A DNA stretch of 64,000 nucleotides from Parachryseolinea silvisoli (GTDB lineage: Bacteria; Bacteroidota; Bacteroidia; Cytophagales; Cyclobacteriaceae): positions 1,116,001 through 1,180,000 of the forward strand of contig NZ_JAIOAO010000002.1 of the NCBI RefSeq assembly GCF_021190955.1, written 5' to 3'. The notes beneath the pieces were generated by a model that was not told the origin of the DNA, searched no databases, and was given only the letters and a program-made list of their open reading frames with translations. A program made the position numbers and the translations under genes. Shown piece after piece: positions 24,346 through 33,824 of this stretch. Position 1 is the first letter of the stretch; every line of letters begins with the position of its first letter.

Positions 24346-25884
24346 ATGGCGAATGAAGACAACCTTTTCAAGAACGTGATTGCCCATGCCAAGGAGTATG
24401 GGTTTGTATTTCCCTCCAGTGAAATTTATGACGGGCTGAGCGCCGTATACGACTACGGTCAAAACGGCGCCGAGCTGAAAAATAATATCAAGGAATATTG
24501 GTGGAAGTTCATGACGCTGCTGCACGACAACATCGTGGGCATTGACGCCGCCATCTTCATGCATCCCACCACCTGGAAGGCGTCTGGCCACGTCGATGCC
24601 TTTAACGACCCGATGATCGACAACCGCGACTCGAAGAAGCGTTACCGCGCGGACCAGTTGATCGAAGGTGTGATCGAGAAGCTGGAAGAGAAGATTGAGA
24701 AGGAAGTTGAAAAGGCCGCCAAGCGCTTTGAGAATTTTGACCGGGCCATGTTTGTGACCACAAACGCCCGCGTCGTAGAGTATCAAAAGAAGATTGATGA
24801 TATCAACGCCCGGCTGAAAGACGCCATGGGCAATGGCGACATGGCCGCTATGAAGCAGCTGATCGAGGACCTGGAAATTGCCGATCCTATCTCCGGCACA
24901 AAGAACTGGACCGACGTGCGCCAGTTCAACCTGATGTTCTCGACGGAGATCGGATCGCTGGCCGATGATGCCAATAAGATTTACCTGCGTCCCGAAACGG
25001 CCCAGGGTATCTTTGTGAACTTTCTGAACGTGCAGAAGACCGGCCGGATGAAGATACCCTTTGGTATAGCGCAGATCGGTAAGGCCTTCCGTAACGAGAT
25101 CGTTGCCCGCCAGTTCATTTTCCGTATGCGCGAGTTTGAGCAAATGGAGATGCAGTTCTTTGTGAAGCCGGGCGAAGAGATGAAGTGGTACGAGTACTGG
25201 AAAGAAAAGCGGATGAAGTGGCACCAGACCCTCGGTTTGGGCAGCGAGAACTATCGCTACCACGACCACCTCAACCTGGCGCACTATGCGAACGCGGCGT
25301 GCGACATTCAATTCAACTTCCCGATGGGCTTCCGCGAGCTGGAAGGTATACACTCACGTACCGACTTCGACCTGAAAGCACACGAAAAACATTCCGGCAA
25401 AAAGCTGCAGTACTTCGATACCGAAGATAACCAAAACTTTATTCCCTATGTGGTAGAGACGTCGGTGGGTCTTGACCGGATGTTCCTGTCGGTACTCTCC
25501 AAATCGTATGTGGAGGAAAAACTGGAAGACGGCAGCGAGCGTGTGGTGCTGCGTATACCCGCACCGCTGGCCCCGCACAAAGTGGCCATTCTGCCGTTGA
25601 TGAAGAAAGACGGCCTGCCCGAAAAAGCAGGCGCGATCATGAACGACCTGAAGTACGACCTGCGCTGCTTCTACGAAGAAAAAGACGCCATCGGTAAACG
25701 TTACAGAAGACAGGACGCGATCGGTACACCGTATTGTGTTACGGTCGATCACCAAACGTTGGAAGACGATACCGTCACCATTCGCGATCGTGACACCATG
25801 AAACAAGAGCGCGTGAAGATTGCCGAATTGAAGGCCAAGCTGGTTGACGCCTGCTCGATCAACAACCTGCTGCGGAAGATCTAA
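24346..25884 (+). CDS. glyS: Glycyl-tRNA synthetase (single-chain class II type)
   Basis: Charges tRNA-Gly. 512 residues from the ATG at 24346 (MANEDNLFKNV). It is the homodimeric, eukaryote/archaea-like type, not the alpha2-beta2 GlyQS form: 'YDGLSAVYDYGQNGAELKNNIK' early, class II motif 2 'IGKAFRNEIVARQFIFRMREFEQMEMQFF' split around residues 247-275, motif 3 region 'PYVVETSVGLDRMFL' (about 370-384), and a C-terminal anticodon-binding domain (about 410-510). A strong rho-independent terminator follows at 25913. The predicted mRNA has almost no leader. Confidence 0.95.
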   Translation: MANEDNLFKNVIAHAKEYGFVFPSSEIYDGLSAVYDYGQNGAELKNNIKEYWWKFMTLLHDNIVGIDAAIFMHPTTWKASGHVDAFNDPMIDNRDSKKRYRADQLIEGVIEKLEEKIEKEVEKAAKRFENFDRAMFVTTNARVVEYQKKIDDINARLKDAMGNGDMAAMKQLIEDLEIADPISGTKNWTDVRQFNLMFSTEIGSLADDANKIYLRPETAQGIFVNFLNVQKTGRMKIPFGIAQIGKAFRNEIVARQFIFRMREFEQMEMQFFVKPGEEMKWYEYWKEKRMKWHQTLGLGSENYRYHDHLNLAHYANAACDIQFNFPMGFRELEGIHSRTDFDLKAHEKHSGKKLQYFDTEDNQNFIPYVVETSVGLDRMFLSVLSKSYVEEKLEDGSERVVLRIPAPLAPHKVAILPLMKKDGLPEKAGAIMNDLKYDLRCFYEEKDAIGKRYRRQDAIGTPYCVTVDHQTLEDDTVTIRDRDTMKQERVKIAELKAKLVDACSINNLLRKI

Positions 25885-25912
25885 TCACGTTTAACAAGAA
25901 GATAATCAACAG

Positions 25913-25943
25913 GCGCCCGGGCACTCTCCCGGGCGCTTTTTTT
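25913..25943 (+). terminator. Rho-independent terminator of glyS
   Basis: GCGCCCGGG at 25913-25921 pairs perfectly with CCCGGGCGC at 25928-25936 around a 6-base loop and is followed by seven T residues. Clean intrinsic terminator 28 bases after the glyS stop. Confidence 0.9.
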
Positions 25944-26047
25944 GTGCTCCGGGGACTTTTTGCGCCAGCGAGCAGCGCGCAAAGCCACCGGGATTTTGTG
26001 CTGACGGCAGAAAACGATTAATCTTGCAGCAAATTTTACCTGTACCT

Positions 26048-27373
26048 ATGGAGTGGAAGCAGCTTTTTTCGCCGCAACGAGCCGGGCAGACCCGGGTGGT
26101 GGCGTCGGAACAATCGCGCAGCGCCTTTGAACAAGATTACGACCGGATTATTTTCTCGCAACCCTTCCGGCGGCTGCAAGACAAAACCCAGGTGCATCCG
26201 CTGCCTGAGTACGACTTTGTACATACCCGCCTGACGCACTCGCTGGAAGTGTCCAGCGTGGGGCGCTCACTCGGTAAGCGTGTGGGAGAGGAGCTGTTAA
26301 AGCGCCACCCCGAGCTCGCTCCTGAATATTCACTTTTCGATCTTGGCAGCATTGTGGCGGCAGCATCGCTGGCCCACGACCTGGGCAACCCGCCTTTTGG
26401 CCACGCTGGCGAAGATGCCATCTCTGACTTTTTCCTTTGCCACGAACAGGGCCAGCAGTTTAAAGTGCATGTGTCGGAAGCGGAGTGGTGCGACCTCATC
26501 AAGTTCGAAGGCAACGCGCAGGGCTTTCGCATCCTCAATAAAAATCAATACGGGCTGAAGCTGACCTACGCCACGCTGGGCGCCTTCACGAAATACCCTT
26601 GCCCCGCGTTTTTTCCCAACCGCGACAAGAACCAACGCAGCCAGAAGAAATTCGGGTTCTTTCAATCAGAGAAAGACATCTTTACAGACGTAGCCGGACA
26701 GCTGGGACTTGCGACCACGAGCGACATCAGCTGGAACCGCCACCCGCTGGCTTTCCTGGTGGAGGCTGCGGACGATATTTGTTATAGTATAATAGACCTG
26801 GAGGACGGGTGCAGCCTGGGGCTGGTAGGCTACGAAGAAGCACGCCAGCTTTTTGAAAACGTGCTGACAAAGGGTAAAACCAAGATCGGCAAGCTCGGCG
26901 AGATCAATGGCCAACAGGAAAAGATCGGCTATCTGCGCGCCCTGGCGATTGGCGACCTGATGGGCGAATGCGCCACGCTGTTCCTGGATCACGAGCAGGA
27001 AATCCTAAAAGGGACCTTTGACGTGGCCCTGGCCGATAAATGTCCCTCGTGGCAGGCGCTTGAGCAAATAATTAAAGTGTCACAAGAAAAGATCTACCGT
27101 GCGCGCAAGGTGGTGGAGATCGAAGCGGCCGGGCACGAAGTGTTGCCGGGCCTGCTGGAAGAGTTTTCGAAAGCCGGGATGTACCTGATGGAAGGTCGGA
27201 AGTCGCGCAAATATGAGAACCTGCAGAAGCTGTTCCCGGCGGAGATCGAGGCGGCTATACGCACGGAGAAAAATGTGTATAACATGCTCCGCCTGGTGAT
27301 TGACTTTGTGTCGGGATTGACAGATCGGCACGCGTTGTCGCTTTACCGCCGCATCAAGGGCATCTCCTTCTAA
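26048..27373 (+). CDS. dgt: dGTP triphosphohydrolase
   Basis: Hydrolyses dGTP (or other dNTPs) to the nucleoside and tripolyphosphate. 441 residues from the ATG at 26048 (MEWKQLFSPQR); a TTG at 26024 is in frame but overlaps a weak -7 box (TAATCTTG, 26019-26026). HD-domain metal site: 'HTRLTHSLEVSSVGR' (about 67-81) and 'AHDLGNPPFGHAGEDAI' (about 110-126). The 'FEGNAQGFRIL' segment is also typical of the family. Length is that of the short Dgt group. Terminated by a hairpin at 27388-27424. Confidence 0.94.
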   Translation: MEWKQLFSPQRAGQTRVVASEQSRSAFEQDYDRIIFSQPFRRLQDKTQVHPLPEYDFVHTRLTHSLEVSSVGRSLGKRVGEELLKRHPELAPEYSLFDLGSIVAAASLAHDLGNPPFGHAGEDAISDFFLCHEQGQQFKVHVSEAEWCDLIKFEGNAQGFRILNKNQYGLKLTYATLGAFTKYPCPAFFPNRDKNQRSQKKFGFFQSEKDIFTDVAGQLGLATTSDISWNRHPLAFLVEAADDICYSIIDLEDGCSLGLVGYEEARQLFENVLTKGKTKIGKLGEINGQQEKIGYLRALAIGDLMGECATLFLDHEQEILKGTFDVALADKCPSWQALEQIIKVSQEKIYRARKVVEIEAAGHEVLPGLLEEFSKAGMYLMEGRKSRKYENLQKLFPAEIEAAIRTEKNVYNMLRLVIDFVSGLTDRHALSLYRRIKGISF

Positions 27374-27387
27374 CCGGCGCCAGACAA

Positions 27388-27424
27388 AAAAGGCTTCAGC
27401 GTTCCCTGAACGCTGAAGCCTTTT
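27388..27424. terminator. Bidirectional terminator between dgt and the small Lys-rich gene
   Basis: A 16-base perfect stem (27388-27403 with 27409-27424) around the loop CCCTG. On the plus strand four T residues end the right arm; on the minus strand six T residues follow, so the hairpin serves the minus-strand small gene at least as well as dgt. Convergent arrangement of the two genes fits. Confidence 0.88.
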
Positions 27425-27445
27425 GAAGATCGGAAAAGCCGTTTT

Positions 27446-27544
27446 TTACTTTGACTTCTTTTCGCGCTTTTCAGCACGTTTTTCCTTCAGGGTCTTAACC
27501 GGTTTTTTCTTCTCTTCTTTCCGAGCATCTTGTGATTTTGCCAT
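27446..27544 (-). CDS. Very small Lys-rich protein (32 residues)
   Basis: ATG at 27544 to TAA at 27446, reading MAKSQDARKEEKKKP then PVKTLKEKRAEKREKKSK. Half of the residues are Lys or Arg; no membrane segment or cysteine. Support for a real gene: a perfect -7 box (TATTTTTG, 27569-27576 on the minus strand) about 19 bases before the start at a normal leader distance, and a strong terminator directly after it at 27424-27388. Composition is close to the N-terminal extension of the cold-shock protein at 8277. A nucleic-acid or ribosome-binding role is a guess from charge only. Confidence 0.6.
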   Translation of the reverse strand: MAKSQDARKEEKKKPVKTLKEKRAEKREKKSK

Positions 27545-27568
27545 AGCTTGTAAAAGTTATTTGGTCTT

Positions 27569-27576
27569 CAAAAATA
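27569..27576 (-). promoter_or_regulatory. -7 box of the small Lys-rich gene
   Basis: Minus-strand TATTTTTG, a perfect TAnnTTTG; predicted transcription start near 27563, leader about 19 bases to the ATG at 27544. Confidence 0.5.
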
Positions 27577-27681
27577 GTAAAAAAAAATCCACTGTTCTAT
27601 GGCTGGGGGGCTGGTAAATAGCACGTTATGAGCGGCGCGAACGGACGTACGGGGGGTGTGCCGACTTCCGGCCAAAATTCT

Positions 27682-27689
27682 TAGCTTTG
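27682..27689 (+). promoter_or_regulatory. -7 box of MMPL transporter gene
   Basis: TAGCTTTG matches TAnnTTTG; predicted leader of about 22 bases to the ATG at 27718. No TTG at the -33 position. Confidence 0.5.
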
Positions 27690-27717
27690 GCCCCTCGGAT
27701 TACTGATATAAACAGCT

Positions 27718-30180
27718 ATGTGGAATAGGATCGCCCGGTTTATCATTCAATACAGGTTGCCCTTGATTATCGTCATCGGTTTGCTGACGGTGGTCATGGG
27801 GTATTACGCATCACGCGTGGAAATGAGCTACGATTTTGCCCGCACGGTGCCACTGTCGGACCCGGACATGATCTATTTCAACAAATTCAAGGAGCAGTTC
27901 GGTGAGGACGGCAACGTGATTGCCGTAGGTGTAAAAGACAGCAACGTCTACAAGCTGAAAAACTTCGAGGCCTTCCGCACGCTTTCCGCCGACATCAAAA
28001 AGATTGAGGGTGTGAACGAGGTGCTGAGCCTGCCGGTCATGAAAATGATCGTAAAAGATACGGCGGCGCAGCGGTTTACCCTGCTGCCGGTATTTTCCGA
28101 AAAACTTTCCAGTCAGGCCGACCTCGACACTGCCCTGGCGGTAGCCCGCAATCAAAAGGTATACATGGACCGCATTGTCAATACGCGCAATGGTGCCGCG
28201 ATGATGTTGGTGTGGGTACAGAAAGAAGTGATGAACTCTTCCCGGCGCGAGGCCCTGGCACAGTCGCTGCAAGATGCCGGCAAACGCTTTGTCGATAACA
28301 CCGGCATTGAACTGCATTATGCCGGCTTGCCCTTCATCCGCACGCTGGTTGCCAACGAGGTGAAGCGCGAAATGGCGTTCTTTCTCTACGCTTCGGCCAT
28401 TGTCACCGGCCTGATCATGTTCCTGTTCTTCCGTTCGTTCCGCGCCGTGCTCTTCTCGATGATCATCATCGGTATCGTGGTGGTGTGGACACTGGGTACA
28501 CTGTCGTTGTTTGGCTTTAAGATCACGCTGCTGAGTGGTCTTATTCCGCCGGTGATTGTCACGATCGGGATTACCAATGCCATCTATTTATTGAATAAAT
28601 ACCATCTGGAGTTCGTCAAGACCAACAACAAGCTCGAGGCGATTACCACCGTGGTACAGAAGATGGGTCTGGCGACGTTCCTCACCAACCTGACGGTAGC
28701 GATTGGCTTCCTGACGCTCCTGTCGACGGATATCCTTATCCTGCGCGAGTTTGGTATTGTGGCGGGGATCAACATCATGGTATTGTTTCTGGTTAGCCTT
28801 GTGATGATTCCCAGTGTGTTTTCGTGGCTGCCGACGCCGTCAGAGAAACACTTGCGCCACCTCAACTTTCGCATCATGGGCGACTTCCTGAAAGGTATCG
28901 ACGCAGTGGTACATCGTCGTCGTCCGCTGGTTTATATGGTGTCGATGGCGCTGGCGATCTTCTCGGCGTATGGCATGATGCAGCTGCGCTCGGTGTCGTA
29001 CATGGTAGACGACATTCCGGAAGAAAGCCAGATCAAAAAAGATTTGCACTTCTTTGAAGCGAACTTCACCGGCGTCATGCCGCTGGAGATCGTGGTGGAA
29101 TTTAAGACGAAGAAACGCCGCCCGGTACTGGATGTGAAGAACCTGCAGAAGCTGGAGGAGTTTGAAAACTTTCTCGACTCGCTGCCGGAAGTGTCACGGC
29201 CGGTGTCGGTGTTAAGCCTGATCAAAGCATCCAAGCAAGCCTTCTACAACGGCAATCCCGATCGCTACGCGCTGCCGTCGAAGAGCGAGGGCGCATTTAT
29301 TCTGCGCTATATGAAGGGCCAGGTCGACCCGAGTGCGGGTGGACAAGGCAGTGGCGATGGCAAGGGCCTGTTCAAATCTTTCGTAGACTCGACCTTTACC
29401 AAGGTGCGGATGTCGAGCCAGATCGCCGATGTGGGCTCCATCCGCATGGACTCGCTCGTGCACGATGTGATCGAACCGCGCATGCGCGCGATCTTTGTCT
29501 CGACAGAAAAAGACTCGGTGGTCGCGACTGTTACCGGCTCAACCAAGATCTTTATAAAAGGCAACAAATTCCTTGTCGACAACCTGCGCGAGAGCTTGCT
29601 GCTGGCCTTTATTCTCATCACACTGTCGATGGCGATTATGTTTGCCAACGTGCGGATGATTGTGATTTCGCTGGTGCCCAACTTGCTGGCGCTGATGATC
29701 ACGGCGGGGTTGATGGGTTATTTTAATATTCCGCTCAAGGCCAGCACGGCGCTGATCTTCAGCATTACGTTTGGTATCTCGGTCGATAACTCCATTCGTT
29801 TCCTGGCGAAGTACCGGCAGGAGATCCTGGCCAACAACTTCTTTATTCCGGTGGCCGTGACAGATGCTATTCTCGAGACGGGCAAGAGCATCATGTATAC
29901 TTCCATCGTGCTGTTTGCGGGCTTTATCATCTTCACGTTCTCGTCCTTTGGCGGTACGATTGCGCTGGGCTTGCTAACATCGGTGACGCTGATCATTTCG
30001 ATGTTCACGAACCTGATCCTGCTGCCAGCGTTGATTCTCACATTCGACAGACCCAAAAAGAAGAAGGGCGAGCACCTGCCGATCGATGATTTTGATGCAA
30101 GCTTTTATGGCGAGTCGGAGGATGAAGAGATCGACCTGAACAAGATCCAGATTCACAACCGGCACTCGGCGGCCGAGTAA
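27718..30180 (+). CDS. MMPL/RND-family membrane exporter
   Basis: 820 residues in two similar halves, each with one N-terminal helix, a large periplasmic domain and five clustered helices (about 12-30, 215-385; about 410-430, 620-790). Segments such as 'TNAIYLLNKYHLEF' in the first half and 'ITFGISVDNSIRFLAKYRQE' in the second fit the RND/MMPL superfamily; the Asp in the second matches the proton-relay position. The tail (about 795-820) is acidic and cytoplasmic. No membrane-fusion or outer-membrane partner is adjacent, as usual for MMPL proteins that move lipids or hydrophobic compounds. Substrate unknown. Confidence 0.88.
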   Translation: MWNRIARFIIQYRLPLIIVIGLLTVVMGYYASRVEMSYDFARTVPLSDPDMIYFNKFKEQFGEDGNVIAVGVKDSNVYKLKNFEAFRTLSADIKKIEGVNEVLSLPVMKMIVKDTAAQRFTLLPVFSEKLSSQADLDTALAVARNQKVYMDRIVNTRNGAAMMLVWVQKEVMNSSRREALAQSLQDAGKRFVDNTGIELHYAGLPFIRTLVANEVKREMAFFLYASAIVTGLIMFLFFRSFRAVLFSMIIIGIVVVWTLGTLSLFGFKITLLSGLIPPVIVTIGITNAIYLLNKYHLEFVKTNNKLEAITTVVQKMGLATFLTNLTVAIGFLTLLSTDILILREFGIVAGINIMVLFLVSLVMIPSVFSWLPTPSEKHLRHLNFRIMGDFLKGIDAVVHRRRPLVYMVSMALAIFSAYGMMQLRSVSYMVDDIPEESQIKKDLHFFEANFTGVMPLEIVVEFKTKKRRPVLDVKNLQKLEEFENFLDSLPEVSRPVSVLSLIKASKQAFYNGNPDRYALPSKSEGAFILRYMKGQVDPSAGGQGSGDGKGLFKSFVDSTFTKVRMSSQIADVGSIRMDSLVHDVIEPRMRAIFVSTEKDSVVATVTGSTKIFIKGNKFLVDNLRESLLLAFILITLSMAIMFANVRMIVISLVPNLLALMITAGLMGYFNIPLKASTALIFSITFGISVDNSIRFLAKYRQEILANNFFIPVAVTDAILETGKSIMYTSIVLFAGFIIFTFSSFGGTIALGLLTSVTLIISMFTNLILLPALILTFDRPKKKKGEHLPIDDFDASFYGESEDEEIDLNKIQIHNRHSAAE

Positions 30181-30270
30181 GCGGAATAAGATGCTGACGA
30201 CAGCGCACCGAACCCATAGGAAATTTGGTGAGGTGTGCCGTTCCATGTCTCGGAAATCGTAAATAACAAA

Positions 30271-30278
30271 TATCTTTG
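30271..30278 (+). promoter_or_regulatory. -7 box of ileS-lspA
   Basis: TATCTTTG, a perfect TAnnTTTG; predicted leader of about 46 bases to the ileS ATG at 30330. No T-box-like structure was recognised in that short leader. Confidence 0.5.
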
Positions 30279-30329
30279 CGGTCTTAAAATCGAAGTAGTA
30301 CCCATTAACGCGTAAGATCGTACCTCGAA

Positions 30330-33300
30330 ATGGCCGCCAGATATAATGACCTGAAAGAACTGAATTTTGCACAGATAGCTGCTGAAACCCTTGAATTTTG
30401 GAAAAAGGAAGGGATTTTCGAGAAATCTGTGACGAACCGTGAAGGGGCACCGTCGTTTACCTTCTACGAAGGCCCGCCCTCCGCGAACGGCACCCCCGGC
30501 ATTCACCACGTCATGGCCCGCACGGTGAAAGACATCTTCTGCCGTTACAAAACCCTTCAGGGCTTCCAGGTAAAACGCAAAGGCGGCTGGGATACACACG
30601 GCCTCCCGGTAGAGCTGCAGGTGGAGAAGCAGCTGGGCATTACCAAAGACGACATCGGCCGGAAGATCTCGATCGAAGAGTACAACCGCAAGTGCCGCGA
30701 GACGGTCATGATGTACAAAGACCAGTGGGACGATCTGACCCTGAAAATGGGCTACTGGGTCGACCTCAAGAATCCCTACGTCACCTACGAGAAAGAATAC
30801 ATCGAGTCGCTGTGGTGGCTGCTCAAGCAGTTCTACAACAAAAAACTGCTCTACAAGGGCTACACCATTCAGCCTTATTCACCCGCCGCCGGTACCGGCC
30901 TCAGCTCGCATGAGCTGAACCTGCCGGGCTGCTATAAAGATGTGAAAGATACCTCCATCGTGGCGCAGTTCACGGTGAAGCGTGACGCGAAGTCGGCGTT
31001 CCTCTTCCCGGATGCGTTTGGCGACAAAGTATATATCATGGCCTGGACGACCACGCCGTGGACACTGCCTTCCAACACGTCGCTGGTGGTGGGTGAGAAG
31101 ATCCAGTATGTGCAGGTAAACACCTACAACCCCTATACGCACAAACCCGTTAGTGTGGTCGTGGCAAAAGACCTGCTGGGTAAATACTTCTCCGAAAAGA
31201 ATAAGGACCTGGCGTTGGATGCCTACAAGGCAGGCGACAAAGCAATACCCTATCAGGTTGTGCGGGCGTTTACCGGCAAAGATCTCGTGGGCATTGCCTA
31301 TGAGCAATTGCTGCCATACGTACAGCCGCTGTACGATGCTGACAAAGCCTTTAAAGTAATTGCGGGTGACTTTGTGACGACCGAAGACGGTACGGGGGTG
31401 GTACACGCATCGCCGACGTTCGGTGCGGACGACTTCCGGGTATCCAAACAACAAGGTATTCCGCCCATTACAGTAAAAGATGAAGCGGGCAACGAAGTGC
31501 CGACGGTAGATCGCAAGGGTAAGTTTATCGACGCGATCGGTCAGCAGCTGCAGGCCGGTGTGGCGCGCTATAACATCAAGACGCACAAGCCGCTGGGTCC
31601 TGCTGACTTTTACGTTAAGAACTATACCAACGAAGACGAGTCGAACCCGGACTACAAGAATACCGATGTGATCATCTCTATCATTTTGAAGGAAGAGAAC
31701 AAAGCCTTCAAAGTGGAGAAATACGAGCACACCTATCCACATTGCTGGCGCACGGACAAGCCCGTGTTGTATTATCCGCTGGACTCGTGGTTTATCCGCA
31801 CCACGGCCCTGAAAGACAAGATGGTGGCACTGAACAAAACCATCAACTGGAAACCGGAGTCAACGGGTACGGGGCGCTTTGGCAACTGGCTGGAGAACCT
31901 GGTAGACTGGAACCTGTCGCGCTCGCGCTATTGGGGTACGCCGCTGCCGATCTGGCGCAGCAAAGATGGTAAGGAAGAAATTTGCATCGGCTCGCTGGAA
32001 GAGCTGAATAATGAAGTAGCCAAGGCCGTGAAAGCCGGGCATATGGCGGCACCGTTGTCGCCGGACTTCGATCTGCACCGTCCCTATGTAGACGATGTAG
32101 TGCTGGTCAGCGCCAGTGGCCAACCGATGTACCGCGAGCCCGACCTGATCGACGTGTGGTTTGACTCGGGCGCCATGCCGTATGCGCAATGGCATTACCC
32201 TTTCGAGAACAAAGAAATCTTTGAAAAGAACTATCCCGCCGACTTCATTGCCGAAGGCGTGGACCAGACGCGTGGTTGGTTCTTTACGTTGCACGCTATT
32301 GCCGCCATGATCCAGGACAGTAGCCCGGAAGTGCAGGCGGTCAACAAAAAGACCGGTAACGGCGGCGTGGCCTTTAAGAACGTTATCTCCAATGGCCTGG
32401 TGCTCGACAAGAATGGCAACAAAATGTCGAAGAGCAAGGGCAACGTGGTGAACCCGTTTGAGACGTTGAGCAAATACGGCGCCGACATTGTGCGGTGGTA
32501 TATGATCGAGAATGCACCGCCGTGGGACAACCTCAAGTTTGACTTTGAAGGCATTGTAGAAGTACAGCGCCGTTTCTTCGGTACGTTGCAAAACACGTAC
32601 TCGTTCTTTGCTTTGTATGCCAACATCGACGGCTTTGTAAAAGATGAGTCCAATGTAGTGCCGTACGAAAAGCTTACGTCGCTGGACCGTTGGATCATCT
32701 CCAAGCTGCAGTCGCTGATCACCGAAGTGACCAGGGCGTATGAAGAGTACGAGCCGACACGGGCTGCGCGCGCTATTCAGGATTTTGTGAACGATCATCT
32801 TTCTAACTGGTACGTGCGTCTGAACCGCAAGCGTTTCTGGAAAGGCGAGATGAGCGAAGATAAAAAGGCGGCGTATGAAACGCTGTACGAATGCTTGCTG
32901 GTAACAGCACAGCTGATGTCGCCGATTGCGCCGTTCTTTAGCGAATGGTTATACCGCAATCTGACGGACAACATCCGCGAGGTGGCTGTTACCAACGGTA
33001 CACCGCTGCGTCACCCGTCTGTACACCTGACGGACCTGGTACAAGCCGAAGCCAATCGCACCGACGCCGAGCTGGAGAAGTCGATGGCCTATGCGCAGCA
33101 GATCTGCTCGTTGGTGCACTCCATCCGTAAGAACGCACGCATCAAGGTGCGTACGCCACTGCAGCGCATCCTGTTGCCCGTGCTGGATACCGCTTTCGCT
33201 ACACGCATCAAAACCGTGGAGGAGATTATCCTGGCCGAGGTGAACGTGAAGAGCATCGACTACATGGACGATACCTCGGGCGTGTTGGTGAAGAAGGTGA

Positions 33301-33803
33301 AGCCTAATTTGCCCAAGCTGGGTAAACAATATGGACCGAAGATGAAGGAAGTGGCCGCCGTAATCGCTACACTTACCGCGGACGATATTCGTACCCTGGA
33401 GAAGCAAGGTGCGCTGGCGAAAGGTGGATTCGATCTGGCGTTGGATGATGTACTGATCTCATCCGAAGATATACCGGGCTGGTCGGTCGCGACGGAAGGC
33501 GCCGTGACGGTAGCGCTGGATATTACGTTGACTGAGCCACTACGCCGCGAGGGCATTGCCCGCGACTTTGTAAACCGCGTGCAGAACCTGCGCAAAGATA
33601 TGGGCCTGGAAGTGCTCGATAAGATTGCGATTGAAGTCGGCAAGCCCGACGACGCTGTTACGGCGGCGCTGACGGACTTCAAAGAGTATATCAGCACGGA
33701 AACACAGGCCCTTACGTTGGATTTCCGTGAAGCATTGGTGGAAGCCACCGAGGTGGATATGGACGACTTTACTCTTACTGTAAAAATCAGCTTAAAGAAG
33801 TAG
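30330..33803 (+). CDS. ileS: Isoleucyl-tRNA synthetase (type 2-like)
   Basis: Charges tRNA-Ile and edits Val. 1157 residues, longer than the roughly 940 of the E. coli type. Class I signatures: 'YEGPPSANGTPGIHHVMAR' (about 46-64, HIGH equivalent) and 'KMSKSKGNVVNPF' (about 699-711). The CP1 editing domain lies between about 200 and 480 ('WTTTPWTLPSN', 'GDFVTTEDGTGVVHASP'). The C-terminus ends without the zinc-finger cysteines of the type 1 enzymes and has a long helical extension, as in the eukaryote-like type 2. Type 2 enzymes are often naturally less sensitive to mupirocin; that is family knowledge, not shown here. Followed by lspA 21 bases on. Confidence 0.96.
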   Translation: MAARYNDLKELNFAQIAAETLEFWKKEGIFEKSVTNREGAPSFTFYEGPPSANGTPGIHHVMARTVKDIFCRYKTLQGFQVKRKGGWDTHGLPVELQVEKQLGITKDDIGRKISIEEYNRKCRETVMMYKDQWDDLTLKMGYWVDLKNPYVTYEKEYIESLWWLLKQFYNKKLLYKGYTIQPYSPAAGTGLSSHELNLPGCYKDVKDTSIVAQFTVKRDAKSAFLFPDAFGDKVYIMAWTTTPWTLPSNTSLVVGEKIQYVQVNTYNPYTHKPVSVVVAKDLLGKYFSEKNKDLALDAYKAGDKAIPYQVVRAFTGKDLVGIAYEQLLPYVQPLYDADKAFKVIAGDFVTTEDGTGVVHASPTFGADDFRVSKQQGIPPITVKDEAGNEVPTVDRKGKFIDAIGQQLQAGVARYNIKTHKPLGPADFYVKNYTNEDESNPDYKNTDVIISIILKEENKAFKVEKYEHTYPHCWRTDKPVLYYPLDSWFIRTTALKDKMVALNKTINWKPESTGTGRFGNWLENLVDWNLSRSRYWGTPLPIWRSKDGKEEICIGSLEELNNEVAKAVKAGHMAAPLSPDFDLHRPYVDDVVLVSASGQPMYREPDLIDVWFDSGAMPYAQWHYPFENKEIFEKNYPADFIAEGVDQTRGWFFTLHAIAAMIQDSSPEVQAVNKKTGNGGVAFKNVISNGLVLDKNGNKMSKSKGNVVNPFETLSKYGADIVRWYMIENAPPWDNLKFDFEGIVEVQRRFFGTLQNTYSFFALYANIDGFVKDESNVVPYEKLTSLDRWIISKLQSLITEVTRAYEEYEPTRAARAIQDFVNDHLSNWYVRLNRKRFWKGEMSEDKKAAYETLYECLLVTAQLMSPIAPFFSEWLYRNLTDNIREVAVTNGTPLRHPSVHLTDLVQAEANRTDAELEKSMAYAQQICSLVHSIRKNARIKVRTPLQRILLPVLDTAFATRIKTVEEIILAEVNVKSIDYMDDTSGVLVKKVKPNLPKLGKQYGPKMKEVAAVIATLTADDIRTLEKQGALAKGGFDLALDDVLISSEDIPGWSVATEGAVTVALDITLTEPLRREGIARDFVNRVQNLRKDMGLEVLDKIAIEVGKPDDAVTAALTDFKEYISTETQALTLDFREALVEATEVDMDDFTLTVKISLKK

Positions 33804-33824
33804 CCAGGAAATGGCTTGAAGCCC

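Noticed and set aside
24331-25353. 340-codon open frame opposite glyS
   Set aside because: Antisense shadow of glyS; low-complexity His/Val/Leu content and no motif.
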